IMG/VR virus record: IMGVR_UViG_3300043775_002437
Span: 1-64,000 of that record
Length of the DNA: 64,000 nt
Strand: one strand, 5' to 3'
Origin: a virus
Shown here: positions 45,049 through 52,451 of the stretch, piece after piece
How positions within the stretch are numbered: position 1 is the stretch's first letter
Layout: each line of letters starts with the position of its first letter
Notes under the pieces: generated by a model
Told to the model about the DNA's origin: nothing
The model's database searches: none
The model's input: only the letters and a program-made list of their open reading frames with translations
Program-made: the position numbers and the translations under genes

Positions 45049-45517
45049 TTATTTCACCAATATATTCAAAACTGCCACATATTCTTTTATTATCAACGTA
45101 ATGATTGTTGAATAACTTATCATGCGTTACGTCAGTCCTTAATTTCTTATTCTTAGATGTTGGTTTCCATTTATTCGATTTAATCATATAATCATACATC
45201 TTAGGGTGTGAACTTCTAGAAAAAAATCTATGACTTTCATCTAAGTGTATTTGAGCGACTGCTTCAATAAATCTAACACCTATACCCATTCCTTGAAAAT
45301 CTGGCAGCACAACGACTCTATGACCCCTCCATGCGTTTTTTAATGTACCACTAGGCATAGTTATTGATGATAAAAAACCAATAACCGTATCTTCCCATAC
45401 TGCAACATAACATCTAGACGCTTTATTTATACTTGAATCTAAATAGTGATGGTCTTTAAACATTCCCCAACCATCATTTGTTGTGCGATATACTTTGACA
45501 TTGATTTCTGGGCGGAC
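45035..45517 (-). CDS. GNAT acetyltransferase domain, -1 frame continuation of the ABC-type ATPase gene
   Basis: The frame reads FVRPEINVKVYRTTNDGWG before the first ATG (45463) and then FKDHHYLDSSINKASRCYV, and WRGHRVVVLPDFQGMGIG, the GNAT acetyl-CoA loop. The stretch before the ATG is protein-like and has no start codon, so it is best read as the continuation of the ATPase frame after a -1 shift at the T9 run. In my memory of this family, the ATPase and GNAT parts are one polypeptide. The acetylation target is unknown. Confidence 0.65.
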   Translation of the reverse strand, partial: VRPEINVKVYRTTNDGWGMFKDHHYLDSSINKASRCYVAVWEDTVIGFLSSITMPSGTLKNAWRGHRVVVLPDFQGMGIGVRFIEAVAQIHLDESHRFFSRSSHPKMYDYMIKSNKWKPTSKNKKLRTDVTHDKLFNNHYVDNKRICGSFEYIGEIKKEV

Positions 45518-46128
45518 AAAAAAAAACCGTCCATCAGTTCACCCGTGTCCGTATTAATAACCCAATCTGGCTCCAGCCATTCGACCACATCCATATGACA
45601 TGTGGATATTACAATATTTGTTACGTCATTATTTTTAACGTATCTAGATAAAGCCACAGAAGCCGCTCTAGCAACATTTCTATCAACTACCGAGGTGTAT
45701 TCATCTATGACAGCATTTGATGTTATCTTACGAGCTAAATCAGCCCTAAATTTCTCTCCGTTGGATAATACACTATATGGTTTATACCATGATGGTATAG
45801 AATTGAATCCAACTGAACTTAATCTATTGATTCCGTCCTCTGGATTTTCAAAATGTGATATGATTGATTTATTGTCATCCCATGTTGGTTGTTCTTCCAA
45901 ACCAAAATGTTTTAACAAAGTTGATTTACCAGAACCACTAGAACCTACAATAACACCTATCTTAAATTGTTTGGGTAGGGTAGAAGGTAATTTCCATGGG
46001 TAAAATGTTGAAGTTCCATCAAACAAACAATCAAATGCTGTTTCGCTTGCAACAATAAACTCATCTTTTTCTACGACTGATGTTAATGGTTTTTCTTCTC
46101 TTTGTAACTTTTCAATAATTGAATTCAT
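45439..46128 (-). CDS. ABC-type ATPase (frame 0 part)
   Basis: 229 residues. Walker A VGSSGSGKST, ABC signature VLSNGEKFRADLARKI, Walker B AVIDEYTSVVDR and switch TCHMDVVEWLEPDW. There is no membrane domain, so it is a soluble ABC ATPase. The last 25 or so residues in this frame (KSMSKYIAQQMMV...) are probably not the intended C-terminus, because the next frame continues into a GNAT domain. Joined length would be about 364 residues. Confidence 0.7.
   Translation of the reverse strand: MNSIIEKLQREEKPLTSVVEKDEFIVASETAFDCLFDGTSTFYPWKLPSTLPKQFKIGVIVGSSGSGKSTLLKHFGLEEQPTWDDNKSIISHFENPEDGINRLSSVGFNSIPSWYKPYSVLSNGEKFRADLARKITSNAVIDEYTSVVDRNVARAASVALSRYVKNNDVTNIVISTCHMDVVEWLEPDWVINTDTGELMDGFFLSAQKSMSKYIAQQMMVGECLKTITI
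45518..45526 (-). other. T9 slippery run, probable -1 shift or assembly error
   Basis: The minus strand reads GGT TTT TTT TTG in frame 0; a -1 shift gives TTT GTC CGC and joins the GNAT frame. Same direction as the A10 case. Confidence 0.55.
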
Positions 46129-46138
46129 AAAACTTTTA

Positions 46139-46148
46139 AAATAAATAT
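46139..46148 (-). promoter_or_regulatory. Late-type promoter box (ATATTTATTT, minus strand)
   Basis: 10 bases upstream of the ATPase start; the last two positions differ from the core. Confidence 0.45.
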
Positions 46149-46158
46149 GAACTCAAAA

Positions 46159-46189
46159 CAAAAAAAGGTTGAGAATTATTTCCCAACCT
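46159..46189 (-). terminator. Terminator after the 68-residue gene
   Basis: Stem AGGTTG-GAA with TTC-CAACCT, one mismatch, followed by seven T on the minus strand. Confidence 0.7.
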
Positions 46190-46219
46190 AATTTTAATTT
46201 CTTTACTAAACGATAGATA

Positions 46220-46426
46220 TTATTTTTTACTTTCAGTTAAAGCTTTGAATTTAGCTTCTAACTTAGCAATTTTACCTTCTAAGATAGCATTTTTATTCTC
46301 GTTAGCTTTAGCGTTTTCTTGAATCCATTCTTGTTTTTGGATAGCAACAGCTTCATTAACAATATTATCTATCAAATCTATTAATTTAGATTCTTTAATA
46401 GCAACAACTTTTTTACCGTTTGACAT
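46220..46426 (-). CDS. Small coiled-coil protein with tag-like N-terminus
   Basis: 68 residues. VVAIKESKLIDLIDNIVNEAV resembles the I-x-E-S-x-L amphipathic tags on other proteins here, and the rest is coiled coil (GKIAKLEAKFKALTESKK). No enzyme motif. Perfect late box upstream and a terminator downstream make it a single-gene unit. Confidence 0.55.
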   Translation of the reverse strand: MSNGKKVVAIKESKLIDLIDNIVNEAVAIQKQEWIQENAKANENKNAILEGKIAKLEAKFKALTESKK

Positions 46427-46458
46427 TTTTCTAAGTTTTAATTAAATCTTATTTTTAT

Positions 46459-46468
46459 TTATAAATAT
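46459..46468 (-). promoter_or_regulatory. Late-type promoter box ATATTTATAA (minus strand)
   Basis: Perfect core motif 32 bases upstream of the start at 46426. Confidence 0.55.
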
Positions 46469-46502
46469 GTGTTATTTTTTAAAAAACACAATTTATTAAA
46501 AA

Positions 46503-46658
46503 TTAATTTTCAATTTCAACCACATCAAATAAATGCAATAATGTGTTCCTATCAAATTTTTTTCTAAAACAAAAGAATTCTATAGCTTCTTCAAAATTAT
46601 TAGCTGAAATTGTATTTATAACATCTCCAGATTTATTCGTTAACCCATATTTTTTCAT
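46503..46658 (-). CDS. Small hypothetical protein
   Basis: 51 residues from KKYGLTNKSGDVINTISANN. The frame has ATGs at 46697 and 46667. The first lies upstream of the promoter box and the second only 4 bases from it. 46658 gives the 13-base spacing usual here. Charged alpha-beta protein ending DVVEIEN; no family recognised. Confidence 0.5.
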   Translation of the reverse strand: MKKYGLTNKSGDVINTISANNFEEAIEFFCFRKKFDRNTLLHLFDVVEIEN

Positions 46659-46671
46659 AATAACCATTTTA

Positions 46672-46681
46672 GTATAAATAT
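46672..46681 (-). promoter_or_regulatory. Late-type promoter box (ATATTTATAC, minus strand)
   Basis: One end mismatch to the core; it lies inside the 5' end of the longest open frame, which argues for a downstream start codon. Confidence 0.5.
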
Positions 46682-46712
46682 ATAAATAATGTTTCAAAAT
46701 ATAAAGATTTAA

Positions 46713-47219
46713 TTAACATTTTTTATCGGCAGCAGAAGAAGCAGCCCATGCATCTGGTTTAACCTTGAACTCATAACCCATACCTAAAATATAACCAACA
46801 GCTTGTTGTAAAGCTTTGTTAGACTCATGTGTTGGGTCTGGATTAATGTCAGCGTGTATTTCTAATGGAATATCATATAAATCTAACAACGGTGCTAATC
46901 CATAAGCGACTTCAACCGACTTACCAACTTCATATACCATTCTCTCATTAACCAACTCTTTATTAGTCTGTTTAAAGGCATGATAATATGTTGACGAAAT
47001 GATTAAACCACCACGTCCAACAACAACACCACCTAAATCCTCACTTGTTTTAATAAGGATAACAGTAGCGAACTTATAAGTTCCTTTTTCAGCTTTTTGT
47101 GAGTCAGTACCAATTGATACTCTCATTGAATAACCTTTAGTTAATTCTTCTTCGATAACTTTTTCCAAATATTCAATTATTGGTTCATCGATTAATTTGT
47201 CGTTTCTTTTCCATTCCAT
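46713..47219 (-). CDS. RNase H-like fold protein (YkuK/DUF458 family)
   Basis: 168 residues. SIGTDSQKAEKGTYKFATVILI, then NERMVYEVGKSVEVAYG, LEIHADINPDPTHESN and GYEFKVKPDAWAASSAADK follow the DUF458 (YkuK) pattern, whose acidic residues match an RNase H-like active site. It probably acts on RNA or RNA-DNA hybrids. No promoter box is evident directly upstream, where it borders the LRR gene's terminator. Confidence 0.75.
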   Translation of the reverse strand: MEWKRNDKLIDEPIIEYLEKVIEEELTKGYSMRVSIGTDSQKAEKGTYKFATVILIKTSEDLGGVVVGRGGLIISSTYYHAFKQTNKELVNERMVYEVGKSVEVAYGLAPLLDLYDIPLEIHADINPDPTHESNKALQQAVGYILGMGYEFKVKPDAWAASSAADKKC

Positions 47220-47241
47220 AACGTATTATATTAAAATAAAA

Positions 47242-47263
47242 AAGGGGCCTATTAGGTCCCCTT
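47242..47263 (-). terminator. Terminator after the LRR gene
   Basis: Stem AAGGGG with CCCCTT plus an inner CCT-ATT-AGG pairing, one bulged T; T-rich on the minus strand. Confidence 0.7.
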
Positions 47264-47267
47264 ATCT

Positions 47268-48686
47268 TTAAATTAAAGCTGTTGGTAACAACTCCTTTAA
47301 TTTTTTAAAGTTTTCAGAACCTATGTCTTCTTCTTTTACACCTATTCTATATAAAGACCCACCGTTAGATTTGTCTAAATATTTTATTTCTTCTGGAATC
47401 TCCGTAATAGGATTCCCAATTATGTTTAAAAATTGTAACTTTTTCAAATTACCAATCTCTTTTGGTAATGACTTAATATTGTTTTCAGTCAATACAAGCA
47501 TTTCTAACTTATCCAATTTACCAATAGATGGGTGCAGCTCAACCATTTTAGCATTGCAGATAATTAATTGGTCTAAAATTTTAAACTTACTAATATCTGG
47601 CAACCTAGGTATTTCTCTTGTCATAAATCTTATTGTCGGTGTAGTGTCTTCAATCAATTCAAAAAGACTTTCTGCAAAACCAAACTTAATTAAATAATCT
47701 AAATAAACATTGTTTTCAATACCTTTTTTATGTGCCTTGGCCATCCCTATTAATTCTTCATAGAAAAAATTAGTAATACCTTCACTCTCCATTAATACTT
47801 TCTCAAAAATACTTACATTCTGACCATTATGTCTATCCTTTAACTGATTAGTTTCAAAGTGAATCTGAAACACCTCACTAGTCTTACCTTCAAAGAATTC
47901 GTTTGGTACTATAATATAAATATTAGACTTATCACCGTTAGGTTTTTTATAATTCTCTGTATAATTTTTAAACATACCATTACCTTTCCTAGCAGTACAC
48001 CAGTTAGCAAAATTATCAAAAGCTACATTGGCTTCTGTTGATTTAGGTATAAAGAGAGTAAACTTTCTATCTCTAACTGGTATCTCCGCTTGACCTATCT
48101 CTACAAATTTTAAAAGTGTTCTTTCTAACGCACTTGGAGTCTTTTCAATAAATGGGTCAACAGCGTCAAACAATTGGGATAACGATTTATACTGATTAAT
48201 GTCCGTTGGGTCTTTAACATCTTTTAAAATGTAACTACCGTTGCATAATTCTTTAAATTTTCGTTTCCTCTTATTGTCCTCAAAAATAGTTAAATACTTA
48301 TTTGCTTGTGGTAAATCTTCCATAACCAATCTGACAGCAATATCAATAGAGTTTTTGTTGTCATCCTTGATTAATCTAGTAAATAAATTTAACATCCATT
48401 GCAAATAAATTTTATTATCTGTTGGGTCGGCACCAATCATATCAGAAAATACTGAAGAACAAACGCTAACTATTTTTAATTTACGTTCTTTTTCATTAAT
48501 CTTTTCAGATAAAATACCTATCACTTCACCAAAACTTGATTTAATAAGTTGTGGTGTGTAACCTTGTCCAACCAATTGTTCTAATTTATTGGTTATATTT
48601 GTTTGATTATCTTTAGAGTCACATTCGAAAACATCAAACAATTCAGCTAAAAAAGTTAATCTATCTTTAACGTTTATTTGTTCCAT
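47268..48686 (-). CDS. Leucine-rich repeat protein with PcfJ-like middle domain
   Basis: 472 residues. The middle contains FANWCTARKGNGMFKNYTE, IYIIVPNEFFEG and FQIHFETNQLKDRHNGQNV, a W-C-T type domain I recall from other phages. The C-terminus has at least four leucine-rich repeats (KLEMLVLTENNIKSLPKEI, KLQFLNIIGNPITEIPEEI). LRR units suggest protein binding, possibly to a host factor. Its own host-type promoter (ATTG-N20-TATATTTG) suggests expression before the late phase. Confidence 0.6.
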   Translation of the reverse strand: MEQINVKDRLTFLAELFDVFECDSKDNQTNITNKLEQLVGQGYTPQLIKSSFGEVIGILSEKINEKERKLKIVSVCSSVFSDMIGADPTDNKIYLQWMLNLFTRLIKDDNKNSIDIAVRLVMEDLPQANKYLTIFEDNKRKRKFKELCNGSYILKDVKDPTDINQYKSLSQLFDAVDPFIEKTPSALERTLLKFVEIGQAEIPVRDRKFTLFIPKSTEANVAFDNFANWCTARKGNGMFKNYTENYKKPNGDKSNIYIIVPNEFFEGKTSEVFQIHFETNQLKDRHNGQNVSIFEKVLMESEGITNFFYEELIGMAKAHKKGIENNVYLDYLIKFGFAESLFELIEDTTPTIRFMTREIPRLPDISKFKILDQLIICNAKMVELHPSIGKLDKLEMLVLTENNIKSLPKEIGNLKKLQFLNIIGNPITEIPEEIKYLDKSNGGSLYRIGVKEEDIGSENFKKLKELLPTALI

Positions 48687-48702
48687 ATAAAATTATTTTA
48701 TT

Positions 48703-48734
48703 CAAATATACTAAAATAAAATGATTTAATCAAT
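48703..48734 (-). promoter_or_regulatory. Host-type promoter (minus strand)
   Basis: ATTG (48731-48734), exactly 20 bases, TATATTTG (48703-48710); 16 bases to the start at 48686. Confidence 0.65.
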
Positions 48735-48735
48735 C

Positions 48736-49080
48736 TTATTTTAAAAATTGATTAAAATAATCTTCATCGATAAATTCCTCAATTCTTTTCTTTAAAAACC
48801 AAACTAAATCGTTGACTATTTCGTTCTCCCTATCTATGATTTCTAATATAACTTTGTTATGGTCTTCACCATCACTAAAACGATATTTTACTTCTTTTAT
48901 GTAATCTCTTTTTGTGTCTTTTTTAATCTCATCGATAATTAATTCATATATCTCCCATCTCCCAGCCTTCTCCTCATCAATTGTATCTAAAATGTTACTA
49001 ATGTAAGTGTTATAAGCTTTATCTAAAAATGTACGATTGTTTTTATTTGACTGGTTTAATAGACTTTTTTTTGTTGTCAT
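48736..49080 (-). CDS. Hypothetical protein, paralogue of the 49160 gene
   Basis: 114 residues, helical and charged. The segment KEVKYRFSDGEDHNKVILEIIDRENE aligns by eye with KELQYKLTDNLDPNAACIEVIESLN in the next gene upstream, so the two are probably duplicated. No family recognised. Confidence 0.5.
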   Translation of the reverse strand: MTTKKSLLNQSNKNNRTFLDKAYNTYISNILDTIDEEKAGRWEIYELIIDEIKKDTKRDYIKEVKYRFSDGEDHNKVILEIIDRENEIVNDLVWFLKKRIEEFIDEDYFNQFLK

Positions 49081-49109
49081 CGTTAAATTTATTAATAAAA
49101 GTTATTTAC

Positions 49110-49119
49110 TAATAAATAT
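49110..49119 (-). promoter_or_regulatory. Late-type promoter box (ATATTTATTA, minus strand)
   Basis: 29 bases upstream of the start at 49080; one mismatch. Confidence 0.45.
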
Positions 49120-49159
49120 CAAAATCATTCGGATTAACCTTAAAATTTATATTATTAAA

Positions 49160-49474
49160 TTAAAAATTTTTAATTTTATAGTATAACCTTTCTAACTCTG
49201 GATTTAAGAAATTTAAAGACTCTATGACTTCAATACAAGCAGCGTTAGGGTCTAAATTATCAGTTAGTTTATATTGTAATTCTTTTACCTTAACCATATC
49301 ATTTAATGAATTTTTAATCTCTAAAATAACTTGATTATAAGTCAACCATTCAATCTTTTTATTGTCATTGATTAGTTGTTCAGTCAACTTATATTCATAC
49401 TCAGTTTCTAATCTAGTAATGAAATTACCATAGTTATCTCTAAGTATCTTTTTTATTTTAGATTTAAGTTTCAT
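49160..49474 (-). CDS. Hypothetical protein, paralogue of the 48736 gene
   Basis: 104 residues, helical. Start KLKSKIKKILRDNYGN is a basic amphipathic stretch similar to the tag helices but ends in R-D instead of x-E. It follows the next gene upstream by four bases. No family recognised. Confidence 0.5.
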   Translation of the reverse strand: MKLKSKIKKILRDNYGNFITRLETEYEYKLTEQLINDNKKIEWLTYNQVILEIKNSLNDMVKVKELQYKLTDNLDPNAACIEVIESLNFLNPELERLYYKIKNF

Positions 49475-49478
49475 CTCA

Positions 49479-49817
49479 TTATAATGATACGTTTTTACTC
49501 AACTGATAATCATCATTAATTGTTCCAGAAACCCAGTCTCTAATAACTTGTTTTATAAATTCTTCATTAACATCAAATTTATAATTCATGTATTCATATA
49601 ATGACTTTACTGACATTAACTCTTCATCAATCTTATTCTTTATTTTGATTTCATTAAAGTATTCTCCACCCTCTCTAACGTATGCATCAACTCGTTCATA
49701 ATAATTGTCTAAAAACTCTTTTAACGTCTTAACCATGTTGCTATGAGCATTAGCTTCAAATAGATTTTGTTTAAGAGTTTTTAATTGAGATTCTGTTATT
49801 ATAATTTTCTTTTTCAT
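49479..49817 (-). CDS. Hypothetical protein with ITES-type N-terminal tag
   Basis: 112 residues. KKKIIITESQLKTLKQNLFEANAHSN opens with an I-T-E-S motif and a second F-E, a form I recall at the N-terminus of many phage and prophage proteins of Bacteroidota. The remainder is helical (KTLKEFLDNYYERVDAYVREGG). No enzyme motif; function unknown. Confidence 0.55.
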   Translation of the reverse strand: MKKKIIITESQLKTLKQNLFEANAHSNMVKTLKEFLDNYYERVDAYVREGGEYFNEIKIKNKIDEELMSVKSLYEYMNYKFDVNEEFIKQVIRDWVSGTINDDYQLSKNVSL

Positions 49818-49819
49818 AT

Positions 49820-49829
49820 CTATAAATAT
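49820..49829 (-). promoter_or_regulatory. Late-type promoter box (ATATTTATAG, minus strand)
   Basis: Two bases upstream of the start at 49817; one end mismatch. Confidence 0.45.
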
Positions 49830-49841
49830 CTTAATTAAAAT

Positions 49842-49868
49842 AAAAAGGCCCCTTGTGGGGCCTTTTTT
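49842..49868 (-). terminator. Strong bidirectional terminator
   Basis: An 11-bp stem (AAAAAGGCCCC with GGGGCCTTTTT), loop TTGT. It directly follows the thioredoxin stop on the minus strand. Confidence 0.85.
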
Positions 49869-50192
49869 TTAGTTTAATAATTGGTTGATAATTTCTTGAA
49901 AACTTTTTTCGTCTTTATACCCCACAACCCGATTTAGTTCCTCACCTTTGCTATCCATAAAGATAACTGTTGGAACACCTCTAATTGAATATTTTTGTGC
50001 TATATCAATGTTCTCATCAACATTAACCTTACCGATAGTAACGCTATTGTCTTTGTTAGATTCAGATAATGAATCAATCACTGGAAGCAGCATTTTGCAA
50101 GGACCACACCATGGGGCCCAAAAGTCTAATACTGTGATGTTTTTTTCTTTTAAAACATCTTCAAAATTGTTTTTTGTAACGTCTATTGCCAT
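49869..50192 (-). CDS. trx: Thioredoxin
   Basis: 107 residues with the complete fold: VLDFWAPWCGPCKMLLPVID active site (WCGPCK), VNVDENIDIAQKY and cis-proline in RGVPTVIFM. It reduces disulfides and may serve phage ribonucleotide reduction or act as a cofactor. It has its own late-type promoter box and a strong terminator, so it is a single-gene unit. Confidence 0.95.
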   Translation of the reverse strand: MAIDVTKNNFEDVLKEKNITVLDFWAPWCGPCKMLLPVIDSLSESNKDNSVTIGKVNVDENIDIAQKYSIRGVPTVIFMDSKGEELNRVVGYKDEKSFQEIINQLLN

Positions 50193-50219
50193 TTACTTAA
50201 ATTTATATTTTTGTTATAG

Positions 50220-50229
50220 TTATAAATAT
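50220..50229 (-). promoter_or_regulatory. Late-type promoter box ATATTTATAA (minus strand)
   Basis: Perfect core motif, 27 bases upstream of the thioredoxin start. Confidence 0.55.
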
Positions 50230-50252
50230 ACTAAATATAAATCAAAAAATCA

Positions 50253-50501
50253 ATGACTGATAAAACAATTATATTAAGATTTTTAAATAAAGAGTTTCCA
50301 GATTCACATCCAGCAATTTATATTTATGTTTGCGGCCATAAAAGGTCAGAACAAACAGCAATAAATAAACTAATGGATTTAACTAGATTAATATTTTGCC
50401 CTCCATTAAATACTGACTATGTATTATCAATCATCAAAGAATACCTACAAATCAAAAAAGTACAATATAAAAATGGTTTAATCAAAATTAAACCATACTA
50501 A
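50253..50501 (+). CDS. Small hypothetical protein
   Basis: 82 residues (MTDKTIILRFLNKEFPDSHPA...). The C-terminal DYVLSIIKEYLQIKKVQYK and middle LTRLIFCPP recall the 80-residue protein at 50914 (LKLVFYCREDIAKLSIKQYL), so they may be paralogues. Divergent from thioredoxin; converges on the next gene with a four-base overlap. Confidence 0.5.
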   Translation: MTDKTIILRFLNKEFPDSHPAIYIYVCGHKRSEQTAINKLMDLTRLIFCPPLNTDYVLSIIKEYLQIKKVQYKNGLIKIKPY

Positions 50502-50806
50502 TCAAACAAATTACCACTAGCGTTTTTTTCAGCCTCCACACACTTCTGAAACTCAATTAAAGTGTCTAATTTTAAAAACTTTTTTAAATAATCTAAAGAC
50601 TCAACATCTGAAAAACCATATATTTTATTCAGATAATTGAAAACCTTTATAATCTGTGCTGTTTCTTTATTATCGATAGAATTGGTTTCTATTGAAACCT
50701 TTAAGGTTTTACAATAATTAACATAAGTCATAAAATGAGATGACTTATATAATTTATAAGTTATTTCACATATACTTAAATAAACATAATTATTAAATTT
50801 TTGCAT
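50498..50806 (-). CDS. Hypothetical protein
   Basis: 102 residues, helical with many aromatic and cysteine residues near the N-terminus (NNYVYLSICEITYKLYKSSHF). No family recognised. It overlaps the convergent gene by 4 bases. Confidence 0.45.
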   Translation of the reverse strand: MQKFNNYVYLSICEITYKLYKSSHFMTYVNYCKTLKVSIETNSIDNKETAQIIKVFNYLNKIYGFSDVESLDYLKKFLKLDTLIEFQKCVEAEKNASGNLFD

Positions 50807-50826
50807 ATAGTTTTTAATTAAGCTGC

Positions 50827-50836
50827 ATATTTATTT
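50827..50836 (+). promoter_or_regulatory. Late-type promoter box (ATATTTATTT)
   Basis: Two bases before a short ATG frame at 50839; the last two positions differ from the core. Confidence 0.4.
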
Positions 50837-50838
50837 GT

Positions 50839-50913
50839 ATGGAAAATGAAGCATTAGAAATTGTTATTATTGATGAATGGGATAACCATATTGGTGACCA
50901 TAATATTTTTTAA
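50839..50913 (+). CDS. Very short frame upstream of the 50914 gene
   Basis: 24 residues (MENEALEIVIIDEWDNHIGD...), stop directly followed by the ATG of the next gene. It could be a leader peptide, a short real protein, or chance. Start context and the promoter box support translation. Confidence 0.35.
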   Translation: MENEALEIVIIDEWDNHIGDHNIF

Positions 50914-51156
50914 ATGGACGAAACCGAATATAAACTAATTATTAATTTTTTGAAACGAAATTATCCTATCATGAGGATAAAAGATAAAACTCGTTTCAAA
51001 AGAGCAATTGTTTTAGATAACGGTGGTGTCTATTTTTTAAGCGATGAACAATCACATATTAAATTAAGGGGTGACTTATTGTCAGTCCTTAAATTAGTAT
51101 TTTATTGCCGTGAAGATATCGCTAAACTATCAATAAAACAATATCTAAACTTGTAG
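50914..51156 (+). CDS. Small hypothetical protein
   Basis: 80 residues (MDETEYKLIINFLKRNYPIM...). It has basic and hydrophobic alternation with IVLDNGGVYFLSDEQ. Possible paralogue of the 82-residue protein at 50253. The stop codon abuts the stop of the convergent lipoprotein gene. Confidence 0.5.
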   Translation: MDETEYKLIINFLKRNYPIMRIKDKTRFKRAIVLDNGGVYFLSDEQSHIKLRGDLLSVLKLVFYCREDIAKLSIKQYLNL

Positions 51157-51741
51157 TTACCATTCTTCAATTTTTTGTAATCTTATTTCATTCCAAGTAT
51201 TGCAATTATAACCATTAATACTACATTCTATTTGGTTAATTCTCATACCTAAAATCTTATTTTCATAATCTATAACATACAAAGTAAAAGGTCTTGAACT
51301 ACCACCCATCAATTGTTGCTGCATACCTTCTATTGGGTCTTCAATTATTGTTGTATTCATTCCAATATAATTAACCATATAATGTTTTGTGGAATCATCA
51401 TTAATAATTAAACGACCATTACCTGGGTAATTAAACGGTTTATAAAATGAATAAGTTGTCACATCCTTTTCAATATTTTCAATATCAAAGTATGCCCCAC
51501 CCCACCTTAGACTTGAAACAGTTTTTAAACTGTCAAAATGACTATACTTAACCATCTCACCAGTTTCATGATTATTAATAAACATCGTGCCACCAATAAC
51601 TAAAAATTTTCCCCATCTAGAAATTTTTTTGGTGTCTTCTTTTGATGTAAAATTATAATTATAAGTATCACTTGCAAATTTACTTTCTTTCTCACAAGAA
51701 AATAAAAATAAAACTAAAAATAAATAAAATATTTTTTTCAT
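51157..51741 (-). CDS. Secreted lipoprotein
   Basis: 194 residues. KKIFYLFLVLFLFSC is a lipoprotein signal with the lipidated cysteine at residue 16, followed by E, fitting Bacteroidota export. The mature part is beta-rich (GKFLVIGGTMFINN, YVIDYENKILGMRIN). Phage-encoded lipoproteins can act in superinfection exclusion or lysis control; which applies here is inference. It has its own late-type box. Confidence 0.65.
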   Translation of the reverse strand: MKKIFYLFLVLFLFSCEKESKFASDTYNYNFTSKEDTKKISRWGKFLVIGGTMFINNHETGEMVKYSHFDSLKTVSSLRWGGAYFDIENIEKDVTTYSFYKPFNYPGNGRLIINDDSTKHYMVNYIGMNTTIIEDPIEGMQQQLMGGSSRPFTLYVIDYENKILGMRINQIECSINGYNCNTWNEIRLQKIEEW

Positions 51742-51758
51742 AACTTTTTTTTACAAAT

Positions 51759-51768
51759 TTATAAATAT
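51759..51768 (-). promoter_or_regulatory. Late-type promoter box ATATTTATAA (minus strand)
   Basis: Perfect core motif, 17 bases upstream of the lipoprotein start. Confidence 0.6.
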
Positions 51769-51821
51769 TTTTTAAATAAAACAAATTATTTACATTTTAA
51801 TAAAAAATATTATTTTTTATC

Positions 51822-52451
51822 ATGGCAAAAACTAAAAAACAATTATTGGTAGAACTTATCCCAACAACATGTCATTACTCAAATGTAAGAACAACTGTTA
51901 AAACAGAAGAATGGGATAAAATTAGAAAAATATCCTACACTGCCGCTGGTAACAAATGTGAAATCTGTGGCGACACTGGTAAAAATCAAGGTAAAAGACA
52001 TAACGTTGAATGTCACGAAATATGGGAATACGATGATGAAAACCATATTCAAAAACTAGTAGGTCTTATATCACTGTGTCCAAACTGCCATTTGACCAAA
52101 CATATAGGTAGAGCTATGGCCATGGGGTCTGAAAAAGTATGCTATAGTCAATTAGCTAACGTAAACAAATGGTCAATGGAACAAATACAGAAGCATATTT
52201 TAGAGTCATTTGAGACCCATAAAGAGCGTTCTAAACATGAATGGACATTAGATATCAGTCTGCTAGAAAGAGAACCTTACAACATAAAATTAAAACCATT
52301 CAAAGAACGTATATTTGAAGTTAAAAAATATAAAAAACGTCCTAAGAAAAAGAAATTACCAACAGATAAAAAGAAAATACACCCAAAAGCTAAAATCGCT
52401 GCGGCACTTAAACCAAAATCAAGTACCAGTAAAAGACCACCTAAAAGTTAA
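51822..52451 (+). CDS. HNH-type endonuclease-like protein
   Basis: 209 residues. CEICG pairs with LCPNCHLTKH as zinc ligands, and HNVECHEIW and DENHIQK sit where the HNH catalytic residues occur. The C-terminus is highly basic (KKYKKRPKKKKLPTDKKK...). It could be a free-standing homing-type or host-DNA nuclease. It converges on the LpxH-like gene with a four-base overlap. Confidence 0.7.
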   Translation: MAKTKKQLLVELIPTTCHYSNVRTTVKTEEWDKIRKISYTAAGNKCEICGDTGKNQGKRHNVECHEIWEYDDENHIQKLVGLISLCPNCHLTKHIGRAMAMGSEKVCYSQLANVNKWSMEQIQKHILESFETHKERSKHEWTLDISLLEREPYNIKLKPFKERIFEVKKYKKRPKKKKLPTDKKKIHPKAKIAAALKPKSSTSKRPPKS

